DNA of 64,000 nt from Urophycis tenuis (GCA_036785325.1 JAXIVH010000177.1:67001-131000), one strand, 5' to 3'. Shown: positions 17,919-29,054, counted from the first letter of the stretch. A program made the numbers and translations. Notes: generated by a model from the letters alone, not told the origin.

Positions 17919-18000
17919 GATGGGGTGGCCGAGTGGTTAAGGCGATGGACTGCTAATCCATTGTGCTCTGCACGCGTGGGTTCGAATCCCATCCTCATCG
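17919..18000 (+). tRNA. tRNA-Ser-GCT: tRNA-Ser(GCT)
   Basis: An 82-nt class II tRNA: acceptor GATGGGG/CCTCATC with discriminator G, anticodon GCT in CTGCTAA with stem ATGGA/TCCAT, variable arm TGTGCTCTGCACGC, B box GGTTCGAATCC. Nearly identical to vertebrate tRNA-Ser(GCT); acceptor changes keep pairing. TTTT at 18024-18027 terminates. It is the only intact gene unique to the long units. Confidence 0.97.
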
Positions 18001-18103
18001 GATGCATCACTCTAGGTTGTTCGTTTTCAGGTAGAAATGTGATGAAGCATAAATACATACAGTGATGCTGCAACCACCAAAAATACATACAGTGATTCTA
18101 CAC

Positions 18104-18127
18104 ATTCTGCCACTGAACCACCAATGC
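18104..18127 (-). pseudogene. tRNA-Gly(GCC) 5' fragment
   Basis: On the minus strand GCATTGGTGGTTCAGTGGCA then GAAT matches the first 24 nt of tRNA-Gly(GCC), and more closely than 3925-3978 (CAG, not CCG, in the D-arm). The flank to its right resembles that of the truncated gene, so the added block arose by duplication of this neighbourhood. Copies at 23478, 28852 and at matching places in units 9-12; unit 8 keeps a longer form (38623-38649). Confidence 0.7.
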
Positions 18128-18292
18128 CTGCTTGTGGAGAGTGTTTGACTCAAGAAATGTGTCAGTCAACTTACAGCATAGACACATTCCAAAAAATACA
18201 TAGTTATCCTACGTAGCTGGTGCATTGCTCTAGATTTCAATTTTACTTGCATTTAGTACACTTTACAGAATGTACTTGTATCCAGAAATAGC

Positions 18293-18369
18293 AGAAAGGG
18301 TCACGGATTGGTTAAAGAGATAGACAATTAATCCTTTTATCACGACATGTTCGACTCCCATTCTTATTG
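18293..18369 (+). pseudogene. tRNA-Ser pseudogene
   Basis: GGTCACGGATTGGTTAAAG, AGATAGACAATTAATCC and TGTTCGACTCCCATTCTTATT follow tRNA-Ser(GCT) in order with many changes. The anticodon region reads CAATTAA and the variable arm is lost. Confidence 0.75.
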
Positions 18370-18506
18370 TTTACTTCTGTTTGAGACTTACCTTTTTATA
18401 TAGAATTGTGAGGAATCATAGTCACGTGCCTTTCTTCCTCAACCAAAAACACGTACAGTGATCATGAAATTCATAAATTGCTGGGGCATTGGTTAAATAA
18501 ACGAAA

Positions 18507-18578
18507 AGCATTGGCCGGGAATCGAACCCGGGTCAACTGCTTGGAAGGCAGCTATGCTCACCACTATACCACCAATGC
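18507..18578 (-). tRNA. tRNA-Gly-TCC: tRNA-Gly(TCC), second copy, discriminator T
   Basis: Body as 4110-4181, but the plus strand reads CGAAAAGCATTGG where others have CGAAATGCATTGG, so discriminator base 73 is T instead of A. Base 73 is an identity element for glycyl-tRNA synthetase, so charging may be affected. Its right flank leads into the U6 promoter. Confidence 0.9.
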
Positions 18579-18740
18579 TGTCAGTAGCAGTTTTCTACCA
18601 TGAATTCCCCAGCCCGACAAGTCTATGTGTGTGTTTGTTTCTAAATACAGTGTAAATACAGTGTATTTTAGCACCTACCATTAGATAATCTCCATTATAG
18701 GAGTAGCGGTATATAAACGTCCTAGGATCAGTCTGTATTG

Positions 18741-18755
18741 GTGTTACTTCGGTGC

Positions 18756-18796
<41 letters not shown>

Positions 18797-18834
18797 GGCC
18801 AGTTTCTCGCAAATTCGTGAAGCGTTCTATCTTT
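18741..18834 (+). ncRNA. U6: U6-like snRNA gene
   Basis: Same as 4344-4437. Confidence 0.85.
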
Positions 18835-18875
18835 ATCAAGATTTTAGAAAGTATTCAGACCCTTTACTTAGTTTA

Positions 18876-19037
18876 AGAACCTTTGGCAGCAAATACAGCC
18901 TCAAGTCTTCTTTGGCATGACGCAACAAAATTTGCACACCAGGATGTGGGGAGTTTCTGCCATTCTTCTCTGCAGATCCTGTCAAGCTCTGTCCGGTTGG
19001 ATGGGGACCGTCGGTGGACAGCCTTTTTGTGGTCTCT
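18876..19037 (-). mobile_element. Tc1-like transposase remnant, unit 5
   Basis: Same remnant as 87-248. Confidence 0.75.
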
Positions 19038-19388
19038 CTTTGGGCAACGTTTTGATTTTGATGTCAAACTCTGCTGAAGAACCTTGGGAGAATGAGCAGC
19101 TTCTTCTTGAGCGCCCACTCCAAAAACACAGCATGGTGTAGCCATGAAGAACACTTGTGACATGTAATTACACCTAACAAGACTAGCCACAAGCACACGC
19201 ATTCCGATTGTGCCACAGAGACTTGTGGAAGGTCTTGGTGTCTGTGTATCGTTGTACGCAAATGCCAAGTATGACAACATGAGGGAAATTTGCTCATTAG
19301 AAGAGGCGGATGCATGCAACATGAGGCGTCTTGGAGTTTTGATTGTCAAACGCTTGTTTCGTCGACTGACTCACACTCAAAATGCACC

Positions 19389-19395
19389 CGTCCCT

Positions 19396-19456
<61 letters not shown>

Positions 19457-19462
19457 AGAGAC
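19389..19462 (-). tRNA. tRNA-Asn-GTT: tRNA-Asn(GTT), single recombinant copy
   Basis: Sequence of the intact type (as 841-914), downstream flank of the degenerate type. Confidence 0.97.
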
Positions 19463-19641
19463 CTCAGGCTGCTGCTGCTGGTGTCAGTGAATGGCCAAAC
19501 AAAAAGCTAAGGACGTCAAAAGATGGCAATTTGATCATTAACTTTGCGTGAAACCCACTGTTGTGGATGTCCAACAGCTGTTGTGTGCTTCCAGATCTGT
19601 TTGTGGGTCCGTCCAAACGAACACCTAAAGAGAGCTTCATC

Positions 19642-19714
19642 GCCCGGCTAGCTCAGTCGGTAGAGCATGAGACTCTTAATCTCAGGGTCGTGGGTTCGAG
19701 CCCCACGTTGGGCG
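19642..19714 (+). tRNA. tRNA-Lys-CTT: tRNA-Lys(CTT)
   Basis: No change seen against 1094-1166. Confidence 0.97.
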
Positions 19715-20330
19715 GTTATCTTTGGGCAGCGTTTTGATTTTGATGTCAAACACTGCTGAAGAACCTTGGGAGAATGAGAATTGATGGTCTTCTTCTTGAG
19801 CGCCCACTACAAAAACGCAGTATGGTGTAGCCATGAAGAAGACTTGTGACATGTAATTACACCTAACAACACTAGCCACAAGCACACGCAGTACGATTGC
19901 GCCACAGCGACTTGTGGAAGGTCTTGGTGTCTGTGTATTATTGTACGCAAATGCCAAGTATAACAACATGAGGGAAATTTGCTGATTAGAAGAGGAGGAT
20001 GCATGAAACATGAGGTGTCTTGGAGTTTTGATTGTCAAACGCTTGTTTTGTCGACTGGCATCACACTCAAAATGCATCCGTCCCTGGGTGGGCTTGAACC
20101 ACCAACCTTTTGAGAAAAAATGAGAAAACAACAACATTGGTCTGACATGATTCCTTGGATGCGTGAGAAAAATAAAAGTTGATTAAGTAGCACATCAGAT
20201 AACAGTCTGTACTTTTGGAGTTTATCTTAGGAGATCCTGTGTACGTTGTATGGCCATTGTGTCACAAAGCATAGAGAGAATATTCACGGAAAAGTACAGC
20301 AAACACCAGCATCATTTGCAAAGACTACTA

Positions 20331-20403
20331 TGCCCAATGTGGTGCTCGAACCCACGACCCTGAGATTAAGAGTCTCATGCTCTATCGACTGAGCTAACCG
20401 GGC
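20331..20403 (-). pseudogene. tRNA-Lys(CTT) pseudogene
   Basis: Same A61 T-stem break as 1783-1855. Confidence 0.85.
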
Positions 20404-20797
20404 TCAAAATCAACTGCTACGTCGTGTTTCACAAAGAAACTTTAAAGTCCAAATGAGTTGTTGAAAATTAACCAGAATGCTTTGCATGCCATGTCTTTGG
20501 TAGAGTTCACTTGCTCCTTGCAAAGCTTTCAACTTTAATTTTGAACCCAAACTTTGAATATCTCCTCTGTTAGACTGGTTTTGATAGGTTAAGGGCCACA
20601 ACACTTCAATAGAAAAATTCTGATCAATGTTACAAAGGATTGCACTGTCTGTGTGGCAAACAAACAATCAAAGGCTAAGTTATTCTTCACAATATCGTAA
20701 TATGCGATAGACATGGGTTGCAGGTGCCCAAGGAGTAGCAAAAGGTCCGGTTGAGATGATTCTGATATTTTTTTGGTTCACAAAAAGCTGGCATCAC

Positions 20798-20872
20798 AGG
20801 TACTGCTGGGAGTTGAACCCAGGGTTCTCCTGTTTACAAGACAGGCGCTTTGACCAGCTAAGCCACAGTACC
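20798..20872 (-). tRNA. tRNA-Thr-TGT: tRNA-Thr(TGT), variable-loop insertion
   Basis: Same 1-nt insertion as 15424-15498. Confidence 0.92.
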
Positions 20873-20994
20873 TCTGCTGTCATAGGGTGAAATTTCTCTG
20901 AAATTGGTCCAATGTAGCACTACCTGATGTTCGTTAAGAAAGAAAAAACGGCAAGGAAAAGGAATTGAAACAACTGGGAGTCTTACATAAATGC

Positions 20995-21068
20995 AGGTAC
21001 TGCTGGGATTTGAACCCAGGATCTCCTGTTTACTAGACAGGCACTTTAACCAGCTAAGCCACAGCACC
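20995..21068 (-). tRNA. tRNA-Thr-AGT: tRNA-Thr(AGT)
   Basis: No change seen against 2446-2519. Confidence 0.96.
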
Positions 21069-21314
21069 ACAGGCACCCAAAGTGAACTGCTGGAGCGAAA
21101 AATTGAGAAAAACAACAACAGTGGTCTGACATGATTCCTTGCATGCGTGAGAAAAATAAAAGTTGATTAAGTAGCACATCAGATAACACTTTGTACTTTT
21201 GGAGTTTATCTTAGGAGATCCTGTGTACGTTGTATGGCCATTGTGTCACAAAGCATAGAGAGAAGATTGACGGAAAAGTACAGCAAACACCAGCATCATT
21301 TGCAAAGACTACTG

Positions 21315-21387
21315 CGCCCAATGTGGGGCTCGAACCCACGACCCTGAGATTAAGAGTCTCATGCTCTACCGACTGAGCTAACCGGGC
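21315..21387 (-). tRNA. tRNA-Lys-CTT: tRNA-Lys(CTT)
   Basis: No change seen against 2766-2838. Confidence 0.96.
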
Positions 21388-21812
21388 TCAGAATCAACTG
21401 GTACGTCGTGTTTCGCAAACAAACTTTAAAGTCCAAATGAGTTGTTGACAATTAACCATAATGCTTTGCATGCCATGTCTTTGGTAGAGTTCACTTGCTC
21501 CTTGCAAAGCTTTCAACTTTAATTTCGAACCCCAACTGTTCCGGATCAGGATAGCCGAGAAGTCTTAGGCCCTGCAATCAGCTTGCACTCTCCTCTGTTC
21601 TTACATTGTGGGATGGAACTGATCTTAAGGGTGCCCTGCATTGGTCTTGCATCGACTCTGGGTCTAAATCATGGCCGGTGAGAGTTCTACAACTGAAAAC
21701 CAATGCTTGCCTCCTGCTCCATCTTGGCTCCCAGAATTGAATTTGTCACACTCAGTTACACCTGTAGACATAAAAGTGTTTGTTCACGACGAGGAGGGTT
21801 TTCTTGCACAGT

Positions 21813-21884
21813 TCCTCGTTAGTATAGTGGTCAGTATCCCCGCCTGTCACGCGGGAGACCGGGGTTCAATTCCCCGACGGGGAG
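21813..21884 (+). tRNA. tRNA-Asp-GTC: tRNA-Asp(GTC)
   Basis: No change seen against 3265-3336. Confidence 0.97.
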
Positions 21885-21989
21885 GTAGGGAATTTTAGTC
21901 AAAGTGAAATTAGTAGATATCTGTGATAAAGAAGTAACCTTTCAGTTCCTCAACAACTGCGATCCACGCTGTCCTTGTTGTTGTCACCA

Positions 21990-22072
21990 GTCAGGATTGC
22001 AGAGCGGTCTAAGGCGCTGTGTTCAGTTTGCAGTCTCCTCTGGAGGCGTGTGTTCGAATCCCACTTCTGACA
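21990..22072 (+). tRNA. tRNA-Leu-CAG: tRNA-Leu(CAG), A-box variant
   Basis: Same extra A-box change as 16616-16698. Confidence 0.65.
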
Positions 22073-22248
22073 TCGTTATTCATGAAATAAAGAATCTGTG
22101 AGTGCCTTGCATTGAGCACTGATGTTTACTGACGAAATTCAATCATGATTCCATGGTATAAGGCTTAGCACTACTTTGGTTTTGGATTTTCCTGAGGAGA
22201 TGAGCATAATGTAGGCTGCCATTCGCACCTTCGGTTTTGCTCTAAGGT

Positions 22249-22331
22249 GTCTGGGTGGCAGAGCGTTCTGTGACGCCAAGATAAGTTCCCAGTCGCCTCT
22301 GGAGGTGTGGTTGTGAATCCCACTTGTGACA
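22249..22331 (+). pseudogene. tRNA-Leu pseudogene
   Basis: Copy of 3701-3783. Confidence 0.85.
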
Positions 22332-22472
22332 CTCATGAGGAATCTGAAGAAAAGGCAAAATCGTGACTTGATCACAACATTACTTTTTACTTTATTGGCC
22401 AAAAATATCCCACAGTAATCCTCACATACAGTACAATGGGCCCAGGTTGAGGTACAGAACAAATAGGCTGCA

Positions 22473-22526
22473 TGAACACTCGCTCTCGCGTGGCAGGCGA
22501 GAATTATACCACGGAACCACCAATGC
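22473..22526 (-). pseudogene. tRNA-Gly(GCC), truncated
   Basis: Copy of 3925-3978. Confidence 0.85.
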
Positions 22527-22657
22527 CTGCTTGTGGGGAGTAAATGACTCAAGACATTTGTCAGTCAAATTACAGAATAGTCACATTCCTGTCTACAACC
22601 ACCAAAAAATACATACAGTGATTCTACATGGCTGGTGCATTGTTTAAATAAATGAAA

Positions 22658-22729
22658 TGCATTGGCCGGGAATCGAACCCGGGTCAACTGCTTGGAAGGC
22701 AGCTATGCTCACCACTATACCACCAATGC
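22658..22729 (-). tRNA. tRNA-Gly-TCC: tRNA-Gly(TCC), first copy
   Basis: No change seen against 17284-17355. Confidence 0.97.
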
Positions 22730-23085
22730 CGTCAGTAGCAGTTTTCTACCATGAATTCGGCAGCCCGACAACAGCCTGGCACAACCTAGTTTGCCATTAA
22801 GCGACAAAGTATATCTGTAGATGTTAAAGGTGATGTACCTTCTCAATGCTCTAACCACATGATTACCTCTGCAAAACGTTTTTGTTCAACTTATATGTTG
22901 CCCAGAGTATAACTGTTTGGATGACAGCAATGATTGTGACTAGGCATCCTCTGCTTTCGGGAGCCAATTCCTCAATAAGAACCAGCTATTGACTCAAGTT
23001 TCACAATCGTTGCTTTAGACCACCTCTATCCAGTTTAAAAAAAAGACAACTTTGGACCTTCTGATTACTTTCACGGCTTAACCAA

Positions 23086-23156
23086 GGTTTCATGGTGTAA
23101 TGGTTAGCACGATAGACTCTGAATCCGAGTTCAAGTCTCGGTGGAACCGTGGAACC
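23086..23156 (+). pseudogene. tRNA-Gln(CTG) pseudogene
   Basis: Same 8-nt deletion and duplicated 3' end as 17712-17782. Confidence 0.85.
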
Positions 23157-23292
23157 TTCATAGTCAGTACCTGTAAAACCTGTCGCTTGAAAAACCAGTA
23201 CTTCAAACAATGCTCCGGATTTCTTTTTAAATACGTTTAATCCGTATCCAATTCAAAACATTAAAAAAATACACTTGATAACAAGAACAGCA

Positions 23293-23374
23293 GATGGGGT
23301 GGCCGAGTGGTTAAGGCGATGGACTGCTAATCCATTGTGCTCTGCACGCGTGGGTTCGAATCCCATCCTCATCG
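23293..23374 (+). tRNA. tRNA-Ser-GCT: tRNA-Ser(GCT)
   Basis: No change seen against 17919-18000. Confidence 0.97.
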
Positions 23375-23666
23375 GATGCATCACTCTAGGTTGTTCGTTT
23401 TCAGGTAGAAATGTGATGAAGCATAAATACATACAGTGATGCTGCAACCACCAAAAATACATACAGTGATTCTACACATTCTGCCACTGAACCACCAATG
23501 CCTGCTTGTGGAGAGTGTTTGACTCAAGAAATGTGTCAGTCAACTTACAGCATAGACACATTCCAAAAAATACATAGTTATCCTACGTAGCTGGTGCATT
23601 GCTCTAGATTTCAATTTTACTTGCATTTAGTACACTTTACAGAATGTACTTGTATCCAGAAATAGC

Positions 23667-23743
23667 AGAAAGGGTCACGGATTGGTTAAAGAGATAGACA
23701 ATTAATCCTTTTATCACGACATGTTCGACTCCCATTCTTATTG
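23667..23743 (+). pseudogene. tRNA-Ser pseudogene
   Basis: Copy of 18293-18369. Confidence 0.75.
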
Positions 23744-23880
23744 TTTACTTCTGTTTGAGACTTACCTTTTTATATAGAATTGTGAGGAATCATAGTCACG
23801 TGCCTTTCTTCCTCAACCAAAAACACGTACAGTGATCATGAAATTCATAAATTGCTGGGGCATTGGTTAAATAAACGAAA

Positions 23881-23952
23881 AGCATTGGCCGGGAATCGAA
23901 CCCGGGTCAACTGCTTGGAAGGCAGCTATGCTCACCACTATACCACCAATGC
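23881..23952 (-). tRNA. tRNA-Gly-TCC: tRNA-Gly(TCC), second copy, discriminator T
   Basis: Same discriminator change as 18507-18578. Confidence 0.9.
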
Positions 23953-24114
23953 TGTCAGTAGCAGTTTTCTACCATGAATTCCCCAGCCCGACAAGTCTAT
24001 GTGTGTGTTTGTTTCTAAATACAGTGTAAATACAGTGTATTTTAGCACCTACCATTAGATAATCTCCATTATAGGAGTAGCGGTATATAAACGTCCTAGG
24101 ATCAGTCTGTATTG

Positions 24115-24129
24115 GTGTTACTTCGGTGC

Positions 24130-24170
<41 letters not shown>

Positions 24171-24208
24171 GGCCAGTTTCTCGCAAATTCGTGAAGCGTT
24201 CTATCTTT
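24115..24208 (+). ncRNA. U6: U6-like snRNA gene
   Basis: Same as 4344-4437. Confidence 0.85.
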
Positions 24209-24249
24209 ATCAAGATTTTAGAAAGTATTCAGACCCTTTACTTAGTTTA

Positions 24250-24411
24250 AGAACCTTTGGCAGCAAATACAGCCTCAAGTCTTCTTTGGCATGACGCAAC
24301 AAAATTTGCACACCAGGATGTGGGGAGTTTCTGCCATTCTTCTCTGCAGATCCTGTCAAGCTCTGTCCGGTTGGATGGGGACCGTCGGTGGACAGCCTTT
24401 TTGTGGTCTCT
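24250..24411 (-). mobile_element. Tc1-like transposase remnant, unit 6
   Basis: Same remnant as 87-248. Confidence 0.75.
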
Positions 24412-24763
24412 CTTTGGGCAACGTTTTGATTTTGATGTCAAACTCTGCTGAAGAACCTTGGGAGAATGAGCAGCTTCTTCTTGAGCGCCCACTCCAAAAA
24501 CACAGCATGGTGTAGCCATGAAGAACACTTGTGACATGTAATTACACCTAACAAGACTAGCCACAAGCACACGCATTCCGATTGTGCCACAGAGACTTGT
24601 GGAAGGTCTTGGTGTCTGTGTATCGTTGTACGCAAATGCCAAGTATGACAACATGAGGGAAATTTGCTCATTAGAAGAGGCGGATGCATGCAACATGAGG
24701 CGTCTTGGAGTTTTGATTGTCAAACACTTGTTTTGTCGACTGGCATATGACTCAAAATGCACC

Positions 24764-24770
24764 CGTCCCT

Positions 24771-24831
<61 letters not shown>

Positions 24832-24837
24832 AGAGAC
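24764..24837 (-). tRNA. tRNA-Asn-GTT: tRNA-Asn(GTT), single recombinant copy
   Basis: Intact type as 841-914, with the intact type's own downstream flank. Confidence 0.97.
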
Positions 24838-25016
24838 CTCAGGCTGCTGCTGCTGGTGTCAGTGAATGGCCAAACAAAAAGCTAAGGACGTCAAAAGATG
24901 GCAATTTGATCATTAACTTTGCGTGAAACCCACTGTTGTGGATGTCCAACAGCTGTTGTGTGCTTCCAGATCTGTTTGTGGGTCCGTCCAAACGAACACC
25001 TAAAGAGAGCTTCATC

Positions 25017-25089
25017 GCCCGGCTAGCTCAGTCGGTAGAGCATGAGACTCTTAATCTCAGGGTCGTGGGTTCGAGCCCCACGTTGGGCG
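25017..25089 (+). tRNA. tRNA-Lys-CTT: tRNA-Lys(CTT)
   Basis: No change seen against 1094-1166. Confidence 0.97.
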
Positions 25090-25705
25090 GTTATCTTTGG
25101 GCAGCGTTTTGATTTTGATGTCAAACACTGCTGAAGAACCTTGGGAGAATGAGAATTGATGGTCTTCTTCTTGAGCGCCCACTACAAAAACGCAGTATGG
25201 TGTAGCCATGAAGAAGACTTGTGACATGTAATTACACCTAACAACACTAGCCACAAGCACACGCAGTACGATTGCGCCACAGCGACTTGTGGAAGGTCTT
25301 GGTGTCTGTGTATTATTGTACGCAAATGCCAAGTATAACAACATGAGGGAAATTTGCTGATTAGAAGAGGAGGATGCATGAAACATGAGGTGTCTTGGAG
25401 TTTTGATTGTCAAACGCTTGTTTTGTCGACTGGCATCACACTCAAAATGCATCCGTCCCTGGGTGGGCTTGAACCACCAACCTTTTGAGAAAAAATGAGA
25501 AAACAACAACATTGGTCTGACATGATTCCTTGGATGCGTGAGAAAAATAAAAGTTGATTAAGTAGCACATCAGATAACAGTCTGTACTTTTGGAGTTTAT
25601 CTTAGGAGATCCTGTGTACGTTGTATGGCCATTGTGTCACAAAGCATAGAGAGAATATTCACGGAAAAGTACAGCAAACACCAGCATCATTTGCAAAGAC
25701 TACTA

Positions 25706-25778
25706 TGCCCAATGTGGTGCTCGAACCCACGACCCTGAGATTAAGAGTCTCATGCTCTATCGACTGAGCTAACCGGGC
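25706..25778 (-). pseudogene. tRNA-Lys(CTT) pseudogene
   Basis: Same A61 T-stem break as 1783-1855. Confidence 0.85.
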
Positions 25779-26172
25779 TCAAAATCAACTGCTACGTCGT
25801 GTTTCACAAAGAAACTTTAAAGTCCAAATGAGTTGTTGAAAATTAACCAGAATGCTTTGCATGCCATGTCTTTGGTAGAGTTCACTTGCTCCTTGCAAAG
25901 CTTTCAACTTTAATTTTGAACCCAAACTTTGAATATCTCCTCTGTTAGACTGGTTTTGATAGGTTAAGGGCCACAACACTTCAATAGAAAAATTCTGATC
26001 AATGTTACAAAGGATTGCACTGTCTGTGTGGCAAACAAACAATCAAAGGCTAAGTTATTCTTCACAATATCGTAATATGCGATAGACATGGGTTGCAGGT
26101 GCCCAAGGAGTAGCAAAAGGTCCGGTTGAGATGATTCTGATATTTTTTTGGTTCACAAAAAGCTGGCATCAC

Positions 26173-26246
26173 AGGTACTGCTGGGAGTTGAACCCAGGGT
26201 CTCCTGTTTACAAGACAGGCGCTTTGACCAGCTAAGCCACAGTACC
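26173..26246 (-). tRNA. tRNA-Thr-TGT: tRNA-Thr(TGT)
   Basis: No change seen against 2250-2323; no insertion. Confidence 0.95.
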
Positions 26247-26368
26247 TCTGCTGTCATAGGGTGAAATTTCTCTGAAATTGGTCCAATGTAGCACTACCTG
26301 ATGTTCGTTAAGAAAGAAAAAACGGCAAGGAAAAGGAATTGAAACAACTGGGAGTCTTACATAAATGC

Positions 26369-26442
26369 AGGTACTGCTGGGATTTGAACCCAGGATCTCC
26401 TGTTTACTAGACAGGCACTTTAACCAGCTAAGCCACAGCACC
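26369..26442 (-). tRNA. tRNA-Thr-AGT: tRNA-Thr(AGT)
   Basis: No change seen against 2446-2519. Confidence 0.96.
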
Positions 26443-26688
26443 ACAGGCACCCAAAGTGAACTGCTGGAGCGAAAAATTGAGAAAAACAACAACAGTGGTC
26501 TGACATGATTCCTTGCATGCGTGAGAAAAATAAAAGTTGATTAAGTAGCACATCAGATAACACTTTGTACTTTTGGAGTTTATCTTAGGAGATCCTGTGT
26601 ACGTTGTATGGCCATTGTGTCACAAAGCATAGAGAGAAGATTGACGGAAAAGTACAGCAAACACCAGCATCATTTGCAAAGACTACTG

Positions 26689-26761
26689 CGCCCAATGTGG
26701 GGCTCGAACCCACGACCCTGAGATTAAGAGTCTCATGCTCTACCGACTGAGCTAACCGGGC
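26689..26761 (-). tRNA. tRNA-Lys-CTT: tRNA-Lys(CTT)
   Basis: No change seen against 2766-2838. Confidence 0.96.
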
Positions 26762-27186
26762 TCAGAATCAACTGGTACGTCGTGTTTCGCAAACAAACTT
26801 TAAAGTCCAAATGAGTTGTTGACAATTAACCATAATGCTTTGCATGCCATGTCTTTGGTAGAGTTCACTTGCTCCTTGCAAAGCTTTCAACTTTAATTTC
26901 GAACCCCAACTGTTCCGGATCAGGATAGCCGAGAAGTCTTAGGCCCTGCAATCAGCTTGCACTCTCCTCTGTTCTTACATTGTGGGATGGAACTGATCTT
27001 AAGGGTGCCCTGCATTGGTCTTGCATCGACTCTGGGTCTAAATCATGGCCGGTGAGAGTTCTACAACTGAAAACCAATGCTTGCCTCCTGCTCCATCTTG
27101 GCTCCCAGAATTGAATTTGTCACACTCAGTTACACCTGTAGACATAAAAGTGTTTGTTCACGACGAGGAGGGTTTTCTTGCACAGT

Positions 27187-27258
27187 TCCTCGTTAGTATA
27201 GTGGTCAGTATCCCCGCCTGTCACGCGGGAGACCGGGGTTCAATTCCCCGACGGGGAG
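27187..27258 (+). tRNA. tRNA-Asp-GTC: tRNA-Asp(GTC)
   Basis: No change in the gene; trailer reads GAATTTTACTC, keeping T4. Confidence 0.97.
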
Positions 27259-27363
27259 GTAGGGAATTTTACTCAAAGTGAAATTAGTAGATATCGGTGA
27301 TAAAGAAGTAACCTTTCAGTTCCTCAACAACTGCGATCCACGCTGTCCTTGTTGTTGTCACCA

Positions 27364-27446
27364 GTCAGGATGGCAGAGCGGTCTAAGGCGCTGTGTTCAG
27401 TTTGCAGTCTCCTCTGGAGGCGTGTGTTCGAATCCCACTTCTGACA
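27364..27446 (+). tRNA. tRNA-Leu-CAG: tRNA-Leu(CAG), weakened copy
   Basis: As 3442-3524, with the normal A box. Confidence 0.8.
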
Positions 27447-27622
27447 TCGTTATTCATGAAATAAAGAATCTGTCAGTGCCTTGCATTGAGCACTGATGTT
27501 TACTGACGAAATTCAATCATGATTCCATGGTATAAGGCTTAGCACTACTTTGGTTTTGGATTTTCCTGAGGAGATGAGCATAATGTAGGCTGCCATTCGC
27601 ACCTTCGGTTTTGCTCTAAGGT

Positions 27623-27705
27623 GTCTGGGTGGCAGAGCGTTCTGTGACGCCAAGATAAGTTCCCAGTCGCCTCTGGAGGTGTGGTTGTGAATCCCACTTG
27701 TGACA
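27623..27705 (+). pseudogene. tRNA-Leu pseudogene
   Basis: Copy of 3701-3783. Confidence 0.85.
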
Positions 27706-27846
27706 CTCATGAGGAATCTGAAGAAAAGGCAAAATCGTGACTTGATCACAACATTACTTTTTACTTTATTGGCCAAAAGTATCCCACAGTAATCCTCACA
27801 TACAGTACAATGGGCCCAGGTTGAGGTACAGAACAAATAGGCTGCA

Positions 27847-27900
27847 TGAACACTCGCTCTCGCGTGGCAGGCGAGAATTATACCACGGAACCACCAATGC
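27847..27900 (-). pseudogene. tRNA-Gly(GCC), truncated
   Basis: Copy of 3925-3978. Confidence 0.85.
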
Positions 27901-28031
27901 CTGCTTGTGGGGAGTAAATGACTCCAGACATTTGTCAGTCAAATTACAGAATAGTCACATTCCTGTCTACAACCACCAAAAAATACATACAGTGATTCTA
28001 CATGGCTGGTGCATTGTTTAAATAAATGAAA

Positions 28032-28103
28032 TGCATTGGCCGGGAATCGAACCCGGGTCAACTGCTTGGAAGGCAGCTATGCTCACCACTATACCACCAA
28101 TGC
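28032..28103 (-). tRNA. tRNA-Gly-TCC: tRNA-Gly(TCC), first copy
   Basis: No change seen against 17284-17355. Confidence 0.97.
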
Positions 28104-28459
28104 CGTCAGTAGCAGTTTTCTACCATGAATTCGGCAGCCCGACAACAGCCTGGCACAACCTAGTTTGCCATTAAGCGACAAAGTATATCTGTAGATGTTA
28201 AAGGTGATGTACCTTCTCAATGCTCTAACCACATGATTACCTCTGCAAAACGTTTTTGTTCAACTTATATGTTGCCCAGAGTATAACTGTTTGGATGACA
28301 GCAATGATTGTGACTAGGCATCCTCTGCTTTCGGGAGCCAATTCCTCAATAAGAACCAGCTATTGACTCAAGTTTCACAATCGTTGCTTTAGACCACCTC
28401 TATCCAGTTTAAAAAAAAGACAACTTTGGACCTTCTGATTACTTTCACGGCTTAACCAA

Positions 28460-28530
28460 GGTTTCATGGTGTAATGGTTAGCACGATAGACTCTGAATCC
28501 GAGTTCAAGTCTCGGTGGAACCGTGGAACC
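28460..28530 (+). pseudogene. tRNA-Gln(CTG) pseudogene
   Basis: Same 8-nt deletion and duplicated 3' end as 17712-17782. Confidence 0.85.
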
Positions 28531-28666
28531 TTCATAGTCAGTACCTGTAAAACCTGTCGCTTGAAAAACCAGTACTTCAAACAATGCTCCGGATTTCTTT
28601 TTAAATACGTTTAATCCGTATCCAATTCAAAACATTAAAAAAATACACTTGATAACAAGAACAGTA

Positions 28667-28748
28667 GATGGGGTGGCCGAGTGGTTAAGGCGATGGACTG
28701 CTAATCCATTGTGCTCTGCACGCGTGGGTTCGAATCCCATCCTCATCG
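28667..28748 (+). tRNA. tRNA-Ser-GCT: tRNA-Ser(GCT)
   Basis: Gene as 17919-18000; 5' flank CAGTAG instead of CAGCAG. Confidence 0.97.
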
Positions 28749-29054
28749 GATGCATCACTCTAGGTTGTTCGTTTTCAGGTAGAAATGTGATGAAGCATAA
28801 ATACATACAGTGATGCTGCAACCACCAAAAATACATACAGTGATTCTACACATTCTGCCACTGAACCACCAATGCCTGCTTGTGGAGAGTGTTTGACTCA
28901 AGAAATGTGTCAGTCAACTTACAGCATAGACACATTCCTGTCTACAACCACCAAAAAATACATAGTTATCCTACGTAGCTGGTGCATTGCTCTAGATTTC
29001 AATTTTACTTGCATTTAGTACACTTTACAGAATGTACTTGTATCCAGAAATAGC

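Larger units (their letters stand above)
13126..18740. repeat. Tandem unit 4 (long, two Asn; 5615 bp)
   Basis: First long unit. It shares with unit 10 the private change GGCAACATTTTGATT at about 13430. The added block runs from the first to the second tRNA-Gly(TCC) (about 17356-18578). In that block, 17356-17711 shows nothing I can assign beyond a faint D-arm-like GTGGTTAGAGCAT on the minus strand, and 18001-18292 holds a tRNA-Gly(GCC) 5' fragment and a copy of the flank of 3979-4090. Confidence 0.97.
18741..24114. repeat. Tandem unit 5 (long, one Asn; 5374 bp)
   Basis: 241 bp shorter than unit 4 because one tRNA-Asn cassette is gone. The joint lies at the 3' end of the tRNA gene: the flank GACTCACACTCAAAATGCACC is of the degenerate copy's type and the gene CGTCCCTGGG is of the intact copy's type. 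Units 11 and 12 have the same joint. Confidence 0.97.
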
